In this document: positions 16,205 through 24,725 of the stretch, piece after piece
Layout of the letters: every line of letters starts with the position of its first letter
Numbering within the stretch: position 1 is the first letter of the stretch
Assembly (NCBI GenBank): GCA_902493385.1
Contig: CABUPO010000001.1
Location: 124,001 to 188,000, forward strand
DNA: 64,000 nucleotides
Origin: an uncultured Lachnospiraceae bacterium
Lineage (GTDB): Bacteria; Bacillota; Clostridia; Lachnospirales; Lachnospiraceae
Direction: 5' to 3'
The notes under the pieces: model-generated
Seen by the model: only the letters and a program-made list of their open reading frames with translations
Databases searched by the model: none
What the model was told of the DNA's origin: nothing
Translations under genes and position numbers: made by a program

Positions 16205-17452
16205 ATGACTTATAAAAATCAATTACAAACAAATGATGAAGATATCAACATGTTTCATGTTGACGTACTTGACGGCGTAAGAGCCATTGCAGTTCTTATT
16301 GTCGTATGGTTCCATATATGGCAGCAAAGCTGGCTTATGCCGATAATCCAGACTCCAGGCCTGTCTTTTATGAATGTTTCCAAAATTGATATCGACTGGC
16401 TGCCCCGCACAGGCTACATTATGGTTACAATGATGATATTTCTTTCAGGATTCTGCCTTTATCTTCCTTATGCCAGACACAGCGCCGCTAATGGCGAACT
16501 TCCGAAAACGTCTCTTTTTTACAAAAAAAGGGTTGCGCGTATTTTACCGTCTTACCTGTTCTGCATTATTATATTATTAATTTTTAATATATGCACGCAT
16601 GCATACCAGGCTCCTGAATTTGGAATGCATGAAAATCAGGGATTTATAATAAAAGATATCCTTACGCATCTTACATTTACTTTTAATCTGTTCCAGGACG
16701 TCAGTACTTATACGCTGCTTAACGGAGTTTTGTGGACTATTGCTCTTGAAGTACAATTTTACATTATATTTCCTCTGATACAGTCATTTTTCAGAAGGAA
16801 GCCTATTCTTACATATACAGTAATGAATTTAATATCTTTTGTATATATAATATACGCACAGAATCACAATACTTCCTTCCTGCTCCATCAGCTTCCGTCG
16901 TATCTGTCGGTATATGCGAACGGATTTGTCGGCGCGCATATATTTGTATCAATAGCAAAAAAATTCAAGCGCGATAAAAATGTTGGGCTTTTAGCAACGA
17001 TTACATCAATCGGATGCATATTTGTATACGCGATGATGATGAAAAATCTTATCGCTTCAGAAAATATAAACGGCTGGCAGCTGCACAACCGTTTTTATCT
17101 GTCAATATTATTTATGGTATTCATACTGTCCACATCATTATCACTGTCATTTTACAGGAAAATTTTCTCAAATGGTATAATGCGGTTCATATCCACCATA
17201 TCTCTTAACCTCTACATATGGCACCAAATCATCGCAACTACGCTTAAAGACTACAGAATACCATATTATTCAGGGGATACTCCGCCTAATGAATTATATG
17301 ATAAGGTATGGATGTGGACCTATACTGTTATATGCTTTATAGCTGCATTTGCTGCGGCGGTATTTACAACCTACCTGATTGAAAAACCATGTTCCAGATT
17401 AATTATGAACCTAAAATGGAAGTCCCATTCCCGAAAGGCCTCCGGCAAGTGA
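16205..17452 (+). CDS. Acyltransferase-3 (OafA/YrhL-type) membrane enzyme
   Basis: 415 residues with about ten membrane helices. The family's first-helix signature is clear: DVLDGVRAIAVLIVVWFHIW near residues 20-39, with the conserved His in WFH. Further loops FLSGFCLYLPYARHS and KRVARILPSYLF (residues 79-120) fit. These enzymes move acetyl or other acyl groups from the cytoplasm to sugars or lipids of the envelope. No C-terminal SGNH domain is present, so the acceptor is unknown. The last 42 bases overlap the end of ybaB on the other strand. Confidence 0.88.
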   Translation: MTYKNQLQTNDEDINMFHVDVLDGVRAIAVLIVVWFHIWQQSWLMPIIQTPGLSFMNVSKIDIDWLPRTGYIMVTMMIFLSGFCLYLPYARHSAANGELPKTSLFYKKRVARILPSYLFCIIILLIFNICTHAYQAPEFGMHENQGFIIKDILTHLTFTFNLFQDVSTYTLLNGVLWTIALEVQFYIIFPLIQSFFRRKPILTYTVMNLISFVYIIYAQNHNTSFLLHQLPSYLSVYANGFVGAHIFVSIAKKFKRDKNVGLLATITSIGCIFVYAMMMKNLIASENINGWQLHNRFYLSILFMVFILSTSLSLSFYRKIFSNGIMRFISTISLNLYIWHQIIATTLKDYRIPYYSGDTPPNELYDKVWMWTYTVICFIAAFAAAVFTTYLIEKPCSRLIMNLKWKSHSRKASGK

Positions 17453-17758
17453 TTCCATAACCTGTGAAGATTCTTTTTCCATCATTCTGAGGGCCTCATT
17501 CGCAGCTGCTGCAATGAGGTCTTCAAGCATTTCTATATCGTCAGGGTCTACTACCTCTTCAGTAAGCTTTACAGAAACAATCTCTTTTTTACCTGACACA
17601 CATACTTTTACAGCTCCGCCTCCCGCTGAACCTTCATATGTTTTTTCTTCCATTTCCTTAGTTTTTTCTTCCATCTGACGCTGCATGCGCTGCGCCTGCT
17701 TCATCAGATTATTCATATTGCCCGGCATTCCTCCCGGAAACCCGCCTCTTTTAGCCAT
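17411..17758 (-). CDS. YbaB/EbfC nucleoid-associated protein
   Basis: 115 residues: an N-terminal Gly/Met-rich start (GGFPGGMPGNMNNLMKQAQR), a central coiled-coil stretch rich in Glu/Lys and Met, then the YbaB strands (AGGGAVKVCVSGKKEIVSVKL, read in two parts) and a helical C-terminus. It binds DNA as a dimer. Placed after dnaX, as in most bacteria, but recR, the usual third gene, is absent; the convergent acyltransferase overlaps the end instead. AGGAACTGAT precedes the ATG. Confidence 0.92.
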   Translation of the reverse strand: MAKRGGFPGGMPGNMNNLMKQAQRMQRQMEEKTKEMEEKTYEGSAGGGAVKVCVSGKKEIVSVKLTEEVVDPDDIEMLEDLIAAAANEALRMMEKESSQVMESLAGGLSGMGLPF

Positions 17759-17836
17759 ATCAGTTCCTCCAGTTTATTATTCTCTGAAATTTATTTATTA
17801 GATTATATACAAACCCGCCGCTAAAATCAATGTATA

Positions 17837-19402
17837 TTATTCATATGTTATCTCTACGCCATTCTTTACAAGAAGTTCGATATTAGGATATATTCCTCCT
17901 GCATCGCTTGCTTTATCTATATACCTTATGGCAATAGGAACCTCTTTACCGGCAAATGCATTGACTGCATCGCTAAGCTGCCTGTATAACGCTTCATTTT
18001 CCAAAATCATTGTAAGCGCGTGGTTGGAGCTTACAATAAGCAGCGACGGATTATCTCCCTCGCTTATGCTAAGCGTCATGCTTCTCACTGTATTTTGAAG
18101 CACCGGTTCAAGCTTTGCAACTATATCGCTCCAGTTTTCCGCAATTTTTTTAACATCCTCAGGAAGTGCGGGTACAAGCGCTGGCGCAGAGCTCTCATCC
18201 GGCTTTTTTTCATCATTCTCCATTGCTTCAGCTCTCGTTCTTACCCCGTTTTGCAGCTCAAATTCAAGACGTCTTATTCTTTCTTTAATAGATGAAAGGT
18301 CTGCTTCCATTTGAGGCCTGCACAGCTTTATTACCGCAGTCTCACACAACACTCTTTTCTGCGAAGAATATCGTATCTGCGACGACAATTCTGAAAATAC
18401 GCGTATATATCTTATAATCTCTTCGCAGTCTTTTGTGTCTGCCTGCTCTTTAAGAAGCTTAAAATTATCTTCCGACATATCTATCATATCTTCACAGTCA
18501 TCCGGCGATGTAGCGGCAATGAGTATATTTCTCATATACCACACCATTTCACTTACAAACCACGTAAGCTCTCGTCCGTTCTGAATGACCTCTTCTATAA
18601 TCATTAACGCATTTTTAACATCGCCTGACCTTACAGCCGCAAACAGCCTGTAAAAAACCTCAGTATCAACGGCGCCTACAACCTGAAGAACTCTGTCGTA
18701 TGTAATGTCTTCAGCGAGATAAAACGCTATACACTGGTCAAGTATACTGAGACTGTCTCGCATTGAGCCGTCAGCACATTTTGCAATATACCTTAAAGCC
18801 TTTTCTTCGGCGTTTACACCTTCTTTATCTGTAAGCGTCCTGAGATGGTCATATATTGTATCTATGGAAATACGGTGAAAATCATATCTCTGGCATCTTG
18901 AAAGTATAGTTACCGGTATTTTATGAACCTCTGTTGTCGCCAGTATAAATATGACATATGAAGGAGGCTCTTCAAGCGTTTTAAGAAGAGCGTTAAACGC
19001 GCCTGTTGACAGCATATGAACCTCGTCGATAATATATACCTTGAACCGTCCTTCTGCAGGAGAATACTGAACCTCTTCAATAATCTCCCTTATATTATCA
19101 ACTCCGTTATTAGAAGCCGCGTCAAGCTCAACCACATTAAGAGAGGCCTGCGCTGCAATGGCTTTGCACATAGCGCACTCATTACACGGCCCATTTTCTG
19201 TAGGATGTTCACAATTGACCGCTTTTGCCATTATTTTGGCAACGGAGGTTTTACCGGTCCCCCTCGTCCCGGTAAAAAGATACGCATGCCCTATCCTCCC
19301 TGTTTTTAACTGATTCTTTAATGTAACTACAATATGATCCTGCCCTTTTACATCTCCAAAATCAGCCGGTCTGAATTTTCTGTACAAAGCTGTATAAGAC
19401 AT
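17837..19402 (-). CDS. dnaX: DNA polymerase III subunit gamma/tau
   Basis: 521 residues. The AAA+ domain (1-240) has Walker A GTRGTGKTSVAK near residue 45, a zinc module with four Cys (CEHPTENGPCNECAMC, residues 64-79), Walker B DEVHMLST near residue 126, and the SRC sensor motif ILSRCQRYD near residue 168. Domain III covers residues 240-365, and a shorter tau-type C-terminus follows. It loads the beta clamp in the replisome. It precedes ybaB by 78 bases and follows pfkA by 30 bases. Confidence 0.95.
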   Translation of the reverse strand: MSYTALYRKFRPADFGDVKGQDHIVVTLKNQLKTGRIGHAYLFTGTRGTGKTSVAKIMAKAVNCEHPTENGPCNECAMCKAIAAQASLNVVELDAASNNGVDNIREIIEEVQYSPAEGRFKVYIIDEVHMLSTGAFNALLKTLEEPPSYVIFILATTEVHKIPVTILSRCQRYDFHRISIDTIYDHLRTLTDKEGVNAEEKALRYIAKCADGSMRDSLSILDQCIAFYLAEDITYDRVLQVVGAVDTEVFYRLFAAVRSGDVKNALMIIEEVIQNGRELTWFVSEMVWYMRNILIAATSPDDCEDMIDMSEDNFKLLKEQADTKDCEEIIRYIRVFSELSSQIRYSSQKRVLCETAVIKLCRPQMEADLSSIKERIRRLEFELQNGVRTRAEAMENDEKKPDESSAPALVPALPEDVKKIAENWSDIVAKLEPVLQNTVRSMTLSISEGDNPSLLIVSSNHALTMILENEALYRQLSDAVNAFAGKEVPIAIRYIDKASDAGGIYPNIELLVKNGVEITYE

Positions 19403-19432
19403 CTGTATTTAACCTCCGCTATCATATAGTTA

Positions 19433-20500
19433 TCAGTCTCCGAAGCAGATTCCGATTGCTTTTGCTTCTTTTATTATAGAAGAATCAGGGTCAACCGCCT
19501 TAATTTTTCCCGCTACGTCTTTAAGCGGAACAGGCACTATCTCGTTATTTTTAAATCCTACCATATAGCCGTATTTCTCTTCAATTATAAGCTTTGCAGC
19601 CTCTGCCCCAAGCTGTGTTGAAATAACTCTGTCATATGGACATGGTATACCGCCCCGCTGAGTATGCCCCGGAACAGTTATTCTTATCTCCTGTCCTGTT
19701 TTTTCCTCAATCTCTGCGCCAAGCATATAAGAAATAGAAGGATACATCTTCATTTTCTTTTTTAAATCCTTCTTTGAAAGCTCGGCATCCTGCTTGGATA
19801 TTGCGCCTTCGGCAACGGCAAGTATCGAAAACTTCTTACCCTGCTCGGTACGCTTGTTAATAGCGTCTACAACCTTGTCGGTATCGTACGGTATCTCAGG
19901 AATAAGAACGATATCAGCCCCGCCCGCAATACCTGCATGAAGCGTAAGCCAGCCTACGGAATGACCCATAACCTCAACTATAAATACCCTTCCATGTGAA
20001 GCAGCCGTAGTATGGATATTATCTATTGCGGCAGTCGCTATATTAACCGCGCTCTGGAATCCAAAAGTCATGTCAGTTCCAAAAAGGTCATTGTCAATCG
20101 TTTTTGGCAGCGTTACCACATTAAGTCCCTCTTCACGGAGAAGGTTAGCCGTCTTATGCGTTCCATTGCCGCCAAGTATAACAAGACAGTCTAACTTCCA
20201 TTTGGTATAGTTGTTCTTCATTGCCTTAACCTTATCCATTCCGTTCTCATCAGGCTCACGCATAAGCTTGAACGGCTGTCTTGAAGTACCTATAATAGTT
20301 CCGCCCTCTGTAAGTATTCCCGAAAAATCTCTTGGACCAAGCTTTGTATAATTACCGTAAATAAGCCCCTTATATCCATCAAGTATACCGATTATCTCAA
20401 CATCCTCAACATTTTCGTACAGTGTCTTCGCAACGCCTCTCATAGTGGCGTTAAGACTCTGGCAGTCACCCCCGCTGGTTAAAAATCCTATTCTCTTCAT
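19433..20500 (-). CDS. pfkA: 6-phosphofructokinase
   Basis: 355 residues, the size of the clostridial long-type PFK. Conserved sites are LTSGGDCQSLNATMRG (residues 7-22), GTSRQPF near residue 72, the nucleotide loop ILGGNGTHKTANLL near residue 105, PKTIDNDLFGTD near residue 127, and EVMGHSVGWLTLHAG near residue 170. The loop has GGNGT in place of the classical GGDGS; the Gly after it still suggests ATP rather than PPi as donor, but Asn replaces the metal-contacting Asp. Glycolysis, cytoplasm. A good promoter lies at 20569-20597. Confidence 0.93.
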   Translation of the reverse strand: MKRIGFLTSGGDCQSLNATMRGVAKTLYENVEDVEIIGILDGYKGLIYGNYTKLGPRDFSGILTEGGTIIGTSRQPFKLMREPDENGMDKVKAMKNNYTKWKLDCLVILGGNGTHKTANLLREEGLNVVTLPKTIDNDLFGTDMTFGFQSAVNIATAAIDNIHTTAASHGRVFIVEVMGHSVGWLTLHAGIAGGADIVLIPEIPYDTDKVVDAINKRTEQGKKFSILAVAEGAISKQDAELSKKDLKKKMKMYPSISYMLGAEIEEKTGQEIRITVPGHTQRGGIPCPYDRVISTQLGAEAAKLIIEEKYGYMVGFKNNEIVPVPLKDVAGKIKAVDPDSSIIKEAKAIGICFGD

Positions 20501-20568
20501 ATAATGCTCCTTTCTGCCGTCTCCGGCATATAAAACTGTATACTTTTATCCGAATAATTCTTATTTAT

Positions 20569-20597
20569 ATAATATCAATTTAAGCATGAAATGACAA
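20569..20597 (-). promoter_or_regulatory. Promoter of pfkA
   Basis: Minus strand TTGTCA (20592-20597), 17 bases, TATTAT (20569-20574), giving a leader of about 60 bases with a small GCCG/CGGC hairpin just before AAAGGAG. Confidence 0.65.
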
Positions 20598-20629
20598 GTT
20601 TATATTTTCCATGAATTCCTTAATTTTTC

Positions 20630-20670
20630 TTGCTTTTTTTCCATGCATGAATTAAAATAAATACATGCAT
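20630..20670 (+). promoter_or_regulatory. Promoter and candidate operator of the sugar isomerase gene
   Basis: TTGCTT (20630-20635), 17 bases, TAAAAT (20653-20658). Perfect arms ATGCATG (20643-20649) and CATGCAT (20664-20670) flank the -10 box, an arrangement expected for a repressor site. The regulator is not in the window. Confidence 0.5.
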
Positions 20671-20730
20671 ATTATTTGCACTAAAAAAGGAAATAATAAT
20701 TACAAAAATATGAAAGGAAGGTATTATTAA

Positions 20731-22221
20731 ATGAACAATTCACCAGCAGCAAAGATAGGTATTGTTGCAGTAAGCCGCGACTGCTTCCCTGAATCATTAT
20801 CAGTTAACAGAAGAAAAGCGCTCGTTGAGGCTTATACAAAGAAGTACGGAGCAGATGACATTTACGAATGTCCAATATGTATAGTAGAAAGCGAAATCCA
20901 TATGGTACAGGCGCTTGAGGATATCAAGAAGGCCGGATGCAATGCACTTTGCGTATATCTTGGAAACTTCGGTCCTGAGATTTCCGAGACGCTTCTTGCC
21001 AAGCATTTTGACGGTCCTGTTATGTTCTGCGCAGCAGCAGAGGAGACATCAAAGGACGGCGGTCTTATTCAGGGACGTGGAGACGCTTACTGCGGTATGC
21101 TTAACGCAAGCTACAATCTTAAGCTTCGCAATGTTAAAGCTTACATACCTGAATATCCTGTAGGCACAGCTGAGGAATGTGCAGACATGATTAATGAATT
21201 TGTTCCAATTTCACGCGCTGTTACAGCGCTTAAGGACCTTAAGATTATAAGCTTTGGTCCTCGTCCTCTTAATTTCCTTGCATGTAATGCACCAATTAAG
21301 CCGCTTTATGATCTTGGTGTTGAGATTGAAGAGAATTCAGAGCTCGACCTTTTTGAAGCATTTAACAACCATGCAGGCGACGCAAGAATCCCTGAGGTTG
21401 TTGCTGATATGGAGAAAGAGCTCGGTGCGGGCAACAAGAAGCCTGAAATTCTTGAAAAGCTTGCTCAGTATGAGCTTACGCTTCTTGACTGGATTGAGGC
21501 TCACAAGGGTTACAGAAAGTATGTTGCTATCGCCGGAAAATGCTGGCCTGCATTCCAGACACAGTTTGGATTCGTTCCTTGCTATGTCAACAGCCGCCTT
21601 ACTGCAAAAGGTATTCCGGTATCATGCGAAGTTGATATCTACGGATGCTTAAGCGAGTTCATCGGAACCGTTGTAAGCCAGGATGCTGTTACACTTCTCG
21701 ATATTAACAATTCTGTTCCTTCAGATATCTACGAAGAAGATATCAAGGGCAAGTTTGATTACACGCCTACTGATACATTCATGGGATTCCATTGCGGAAA
21801 TACAGCTTCAGGAAAGCTTTCATTCTGCGAGATGAAGTATCAGATGATCATGGCAAGAAGTCTTCCAATCGAAGTTACCAACGGAACTCTTGAAGGAGAT
21901 ATCATTCCTGGAGACATTACATTCTTCCGTCTTCAGAGTACAGCAGATACAAAGCTTCGTGCATATATCGCACAGGGCGAGGTTCTTCCTGTTAAGACAC
22001 GCTCCTTCGGCGGTATCGGTATATTCGCAATTCCTGAGATGGGACGTTTCTACCGTCATGTACTTATACAGAACAACTTCCCTCATCATGGTGCGGTTGC
22101 ATTCGGTCACTTCGGAAAGGCTCTTTATGAGGTATTCAAGTATATAGGCGTTGAGGTTGAAGAGATTGGCTTCAATCAGCCAAAGGGAATGCTTTATAAG
22201 ACCGAGAATCCATTTGCATAA
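20731..22221 (+). CDS. L-fucose/L-arabinose isomerase-family sugar isomerase
   Basis: 496 residues. The fold belongs to the fucose/arabinose isomerase superfamily: the opening KIGIVAVSRDCFPESLSV, a metal-site region with conserved Glu/Asp (SCEVDIYGCLSEFIG near residue 300), and FHCGNTASGKLSFCEMKY near residue 351. It should interconvert an aldose and ketose. The exact sugar is not fixed by sequence. The next gene is a xylulokinase, which suggests a pentose whose product is xylulose or ribulose. Codon usage (GTT, CTT, AAG, GAG, TTC) is more biased than in neighbours, the sign of a highly expressed gene. AGGAAGG precedes the ATG. A fucose or arabinose isomerase proper is the alternative. Confidence 0.8.
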   Translation: MNNSPAAKIGIVAVSRDCFPESLSVNRRKALVEAYTKKYGADDIYECPICIVESEIHMVQALEDIKKAGCNALCVYLGNFGPEISETLLAKHFDGPVMFCAAAEETSKDGGLIQGRGDAYCGMLNASYNLKLRNVKAYIPEYPVGTAEECADMINEFVPISRAVTALKDLKIISFGPRPLNFLACNAPIKPLYDLGVEIEENSELDLFEAFNNHAGDARIPEVVADMEKELGAGNKKPEILEKLAQYELTLLDWIEAHKGYRKYVAIAGKCWPAFQTQFGFVPCYVNSRLTAKGIPVSCEVDIYGCLSEFIGTVVSQDAVTLLDINNSVPSDIYEEDIKGKFDYTPTDTFMGFHCGNTASGKLSFCEMKYQMIMARSLPIEVTNGTLEGDIIPGDITFFRLQSTADTKLRAYIAQGEVLPVKTRSFGGIGIFAIPEMGRFYRHVLIQNNFPHHGAVAFGHFGKALYEVFKYIGVEVEEIGFNQPKGMLYKTENPFA

Positions 22222-22251
22222 TCAGATGCACAATTTTATCTAAAACTTAAG

Positions 22252-22296
22252 TACTCTCGGAAGTCTTATATACATAAGTACTTCTGAGAGTATTTT
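22252..22296 (+). terminator. Hairpin terminator between isomerase and xylulokinase genes
   Basis: TACTCTCGGAAGT (22252-22264) pairs with ACTTCTGAGAGTA (22280-22292), 13 bp with one G-U, followed by TTTT. It is 31 bases past the isomerase stop and may reduce read-through into the kinase. Confidence 0.75.
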
Positions 22297-22333
22297 ACCT
22301 ATCAGAACATTTATTCAGAAAGGAATATTCACA

Positions 22334-23860
22334 ATGAACTATTTAATTGGTATTGATCTTGGAACTTCTGCAACCAAGACAGTTTTATTTGACGAGAACG
22401 GCGCTGTCATTGCATCAGCTTCAAAAGAATATCCTATGTATACGCCTCATAATGGATGGGCTGAACAGCGTCCTGAGGACTGGCGCGACGCGGCAATCGA
22501 AACAATCGCTTCCGTTGTAAAAGAATCAGGAGTTTCCAACACAGATATTAAGGGACTCGGAATCTCAGGACAGATGCACGGTCTTGTTATGCTTGACGAA
22601 AACGGAGAAGTAATAAGACCATCTATTATATGGTGCGACCAGAGAACCGCAAAGGAATGTGATGAGATTACCGAAAAAGTCGGCAAAGAACGCCTTATAC
22701 AGATAACCGCCAATCCTGCGCTTACAGGATTTACTGCATCCAAGATTCTCTGGGTACGTAATAACGAGCCTGAAAATTACGCAAAATGCAGACACATTCT
22801 CCTTCCAAAGGATTACGTACGCTATATACTGACAGGCGAATTTGCCACAGAAGTATCAGACGCTTCCGGCATGCAGCTTCTTGACGTACCTAACAGATGC
22901 TGGTCCGAAGAAGTTCTTGATAAGCTTGATATTGATATAAATATGCTTGCAAAGGTATACGAATCACCTGAAATCACAGGATATATTACGCCTGAGATGG
23001 CGCAGCGCACCGGTCTTTCAACAAAGACCTGCGTCGTTGGAGGAGCAGGCGATAACGCCGCAGCAGCCGTAGGTACAGGCGTTGTAAAAGACGGAAAAGC
23101 ATTTACTACTATCGGAACAAGCGGCGTTGTATTCGCACATACAAGCAATATTTCCATAGACCCTAAGGGACGCGTACATACATTCTGCTGTGCAGTACCG
23201 GGCGCATGGCACATTATGGGCGTTACCCAGGCAGCCGGACATTCTCTCAAATGGTTCCGCGACAACTTCTGCCAGGACTATATTGCCGAAGCTGAAAAGC
23301 AGGGCTGCGACCCATACGATCTTATTAATGCAGACATCAACAATGTTCCTGTCGGAAGCAACAAGATAATATATCTTCCATACCTTAACGGCGAAAGAAC
23401 TCCTCATCTTGACCCTGACTGCCGGGGAGTATTCTTCGGTCTTTCCAGTATGCACACAAAAGCTGATGCTCTTCGCGCCGTTATGGAAGGCGTGTCCTAT
23501 TCGCTTAAGGACTGCAATGATATTCTTATTGAAATGGGAACAAAGGTAGACGCAATGATGGCCTGCGGCGGCGGCGGAAAGAGCCCTATATGGCGTCAGA
23601 TGCTTGCAGATATGTATAACTGCAGCGTTATGACCGTATCAGCTACCGAAGGTCCTGCTCTTGGAGTTGCAATTCTCGCCGGAGTAGGCGCAGGCATATA
23701 CGACAGTGTTGAAGCTGCCTGTGATAAAATGATTCACACAGACAAAGAATGTGCTCCAATCGCTGAGAATACAGACAAATACAACGAATACCACAAAATT
23801 TACAAGGCTTTATACGACTGCTTAAAGGACCAGTACAAAGCTCTTGCACAGATTGACTGA
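22334..23860 (+). CDS. xylB: Xylulokinase (FGGY family)
   Basis: 508 residues, typical of XylB. Opening IGIDLGTSATKTVLFDENG (residues 5-23) is the FGGY phosphate-binding motif. GISGQMHGLVML near residue 75 and DQRTAKEC near residue 98 are xylulokinase hallmarks; Asp in VGGAGDNAAAAVG near residue 235 is the catalytic base, and the ATP site CGGGGKSPIWRQMLADM is near residue 415. It makes xylulose-5-phosphate for the pentose phosphate pathway. The pair with the isomerase upstream forms a short pentose route. AAAGGAA precedes the ATG. Confidence 0.93.
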   Translation: MNYLIGIDLGTSATKTVLFDENGAVIASASKEYPMYTPHNGWAEQRPEDWRDAAIETIASVVKESGVSNTDIKGLGISGQMHGLVMLDENGEVIRPSIIWCDQRTAKECDEITEKVGKERLIQITANPALTGFTASKILWVRNNEPENYAKCRHILLPKDYVRYILTGEFATEVSDASGMQLLDVPNRCWSEEVLDKLDIDINMLAKVYESPEITGYITPEMAQRTGLSTKTCVVGGAGDNAAAAVGTGVVKDGKAFTTIGTSGVVFAHTSNISIDPKGRVHTFCCAVPGAWHIMGVTQAAGHSLKWFRDNFCQDYIAEAEKQGCDPYDLINADINNVPVGSNKIIYLPYLNGERTPHLDPDCRGVFFGLSSMHTKADALRAVMEGVSYSLKDCNDILIEMGTKVDAMMACGGGGKSPIWRQMLADMYNCSVMTVSATEGPALGVAILAGVGAGIYDSVEAACDKMIHTDKECAPIAENTDKYNEYHKIYKALYDCLKDQYKALAQID

Positions 23861-23893
23861 TTAAAGGAGACATATAAGCTGCATATAATCTTT

Positions 23894-23917
23894 CAGGACT
23901 CGCAAAAGCGGGTCCTG
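23894..23917 (+). other. Stem-loop between xylB and a small membrane gene
   Basis: CAGGACTCGC (23894-23903) pairs with GCGGGTCCTG (23908-23917), 10 bp with one G-U, closed by AAAA. No U-tract follows, so it is not a standard intrinsic terminator; AAGGAGG of the next gene is 8 bases past the stem. Confidence 0.45.
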
Positions 23918-23938
23918 ACGGCATAAGGAGGTTAAGTC

Positions 23939-24121
23939 ATGGAGGAAAAAGATTCTATACACGAACGCATAGAACAGATTATCAAAGAAACCGAAGTTGA
24001 CAGAAAAAGTCAGATTTCATCAAAGATTGCCTTTGGCGACGGTTTTGTTAAAATTGCCCTGCTCACAGCATTTTTTGGTTTTTGGGTATTTTGGGCGATT
24101 GTTGTACTTGCAGGCATATAA
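23939..24121 (+). CDS. Small single-pass membrane protein
   Basis: 60 residues: a charged amphipathic N-terminus (residues 1-30, DSIHERIEQIIKETEVD) and one membrane helix (residues 37-58) with Phe/Trp-rich sequence (FFGFWVFWAIVV). The AAGGAGG site before the ATG supports translation. No family is recognised. It is 14 bases before the DUF951 gene and may be cotranscribed with it. Confidence 0.65.
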   Translation: MEEKDSIHERIEQIIKETEVDRKSQISSKIAFGDGFVKIALLTAFFGFWVFWAIVVLAGI

Positions 24122-24135
24122 TAAGAGGTAAAGAT

Positions 24136-24318
24136 ATGGATTTGAACACCGGAGATATTATCAGACTGAAAAAACCTCATCCATGCGGAAGCTTCACATG
24201 GGAAATTCTGCGCGCCGGAATGGATATAAGGCTTAGATGCACCGGATGTTCCCATCAGATTCTGCTGCCCAGAAAGCAGATTGAAAAAAATATCCGGGGT
24301 ATTCAAAAAAATGCTTGA
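24136..24318 (+). CDS. DUF951 small protein
   Basis: 60 residues with the DUF951 pattern: NTGDIIRLKKPHPCGSFTWE (residues 4-23), then MDIRLRCTGCSHQILLPR. Cys residues in PCG and CTGC may hold a metal. In many Firmicutes this gene lies directly before rpsF, as here. Start chosen at 24136 because AAGAGG precedes it; the frame extends upstream without a ribosome binding site. Function unknown. Confidence 0.85.
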   Translation: MDLNTGDIIRLKKPHPCGSFTWEILRAGMDIRLRCTGCSHQILLPRKQIEKNIRGIQKNA

Positions 24319-24343
24319 ATATTCATCTGCCGCATGATACAAT
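24315..24343 (+). promoter_or_regulatory. Promoter of rpsF-ssb-rpsR
   Basis: TTGAAT (24315-24320), 17 bases, TACAAT (24338-24343). The -35 box overlaps the DUF951 stop codon. Transcripts would start near 24350, giving a leader of about 70 bases. Confidence 0.7.
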
Positions 24344-24350
24344 ATGCATC

Positions 24351-24381
24351 TGTGGTGTATATTTTTCCTTGTTCTTCCACA
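24351..24381 (+). promoter_or_regulatory. rpsF leader hairpin, possible S6:S18 autoregulatory site
   Basis: TGTGG (24351-24355) can pair with CCACA (24377-24381) in the leader, about 38 bases before rpsF. S6:S18 complexes bind leader hairpins of this operon in many bacteria, but the defining internal CCG bulge was not confirmed here, so this is tentative. Confidence 0.25.
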
Positions 24382-24419
24382 AAGGGAGAGCCAATGACCA
24401 AAAGGAGGTGCAGACAACT

Positions 24420-24707
24420 ATGAACAAATATGAATTATCCTTAGTTGTTAATGCAAAGATCGAGGACGAAGTCAGAACCGCTGCGGTTGATAAAGTTAAA
24501 AGCTTAATCGAGACTTTAGGCGGTACTATCACAGACATCAATGAAGCCGGCAAGAAGCGTCTTGCATATGAGATTCAGAAGATGCGTGAAGGATTTTATT
24601 ATTTCATTCAGTTCGATGCTGAGCCTGAGATGCCGGCTGAACTTGAACAGAGACTTCGTATTATGGACAATGTCCTCAGATACTTATGCGTTAAACAGGA
24701 AGCATAA
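24420..24707 (+). CDS. rpsF: 30S ribosomal protein S6
   Basis: 95 residues from the ATG at 24420, with AAAGGAGGTG before it. The S6 pattern is clear: MNKYELSLVVNAKIEDE start, then GGTITDINEAGKKRLAYEI near residue 36 and EGFYYFIQFDAEP near residue 60, RIMDNVLRYL near residue 80. It binds S18 in the small subunit. First gene of the classic rpsF-ssb-rpsR operon. Confidence 0.96.
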   Translation: MNKYELSLVVNAKIEDEVRTAAVDKVKSLIETLGGTITDINEAGKKRLAYEIQKMREGFYYFIQFDAEPEMPAELEQRLRIMDNVLRYLCVKQEA

Positions 24708-24725
24708 GAACGGAGGTTTCCAGAT

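Noticed and set aside
24351..24381. Confident S6:S18 leader motif
   Set aside because: Only a short stem is present and the diagnostic bulge was not found, so it is listed only at low confidence.
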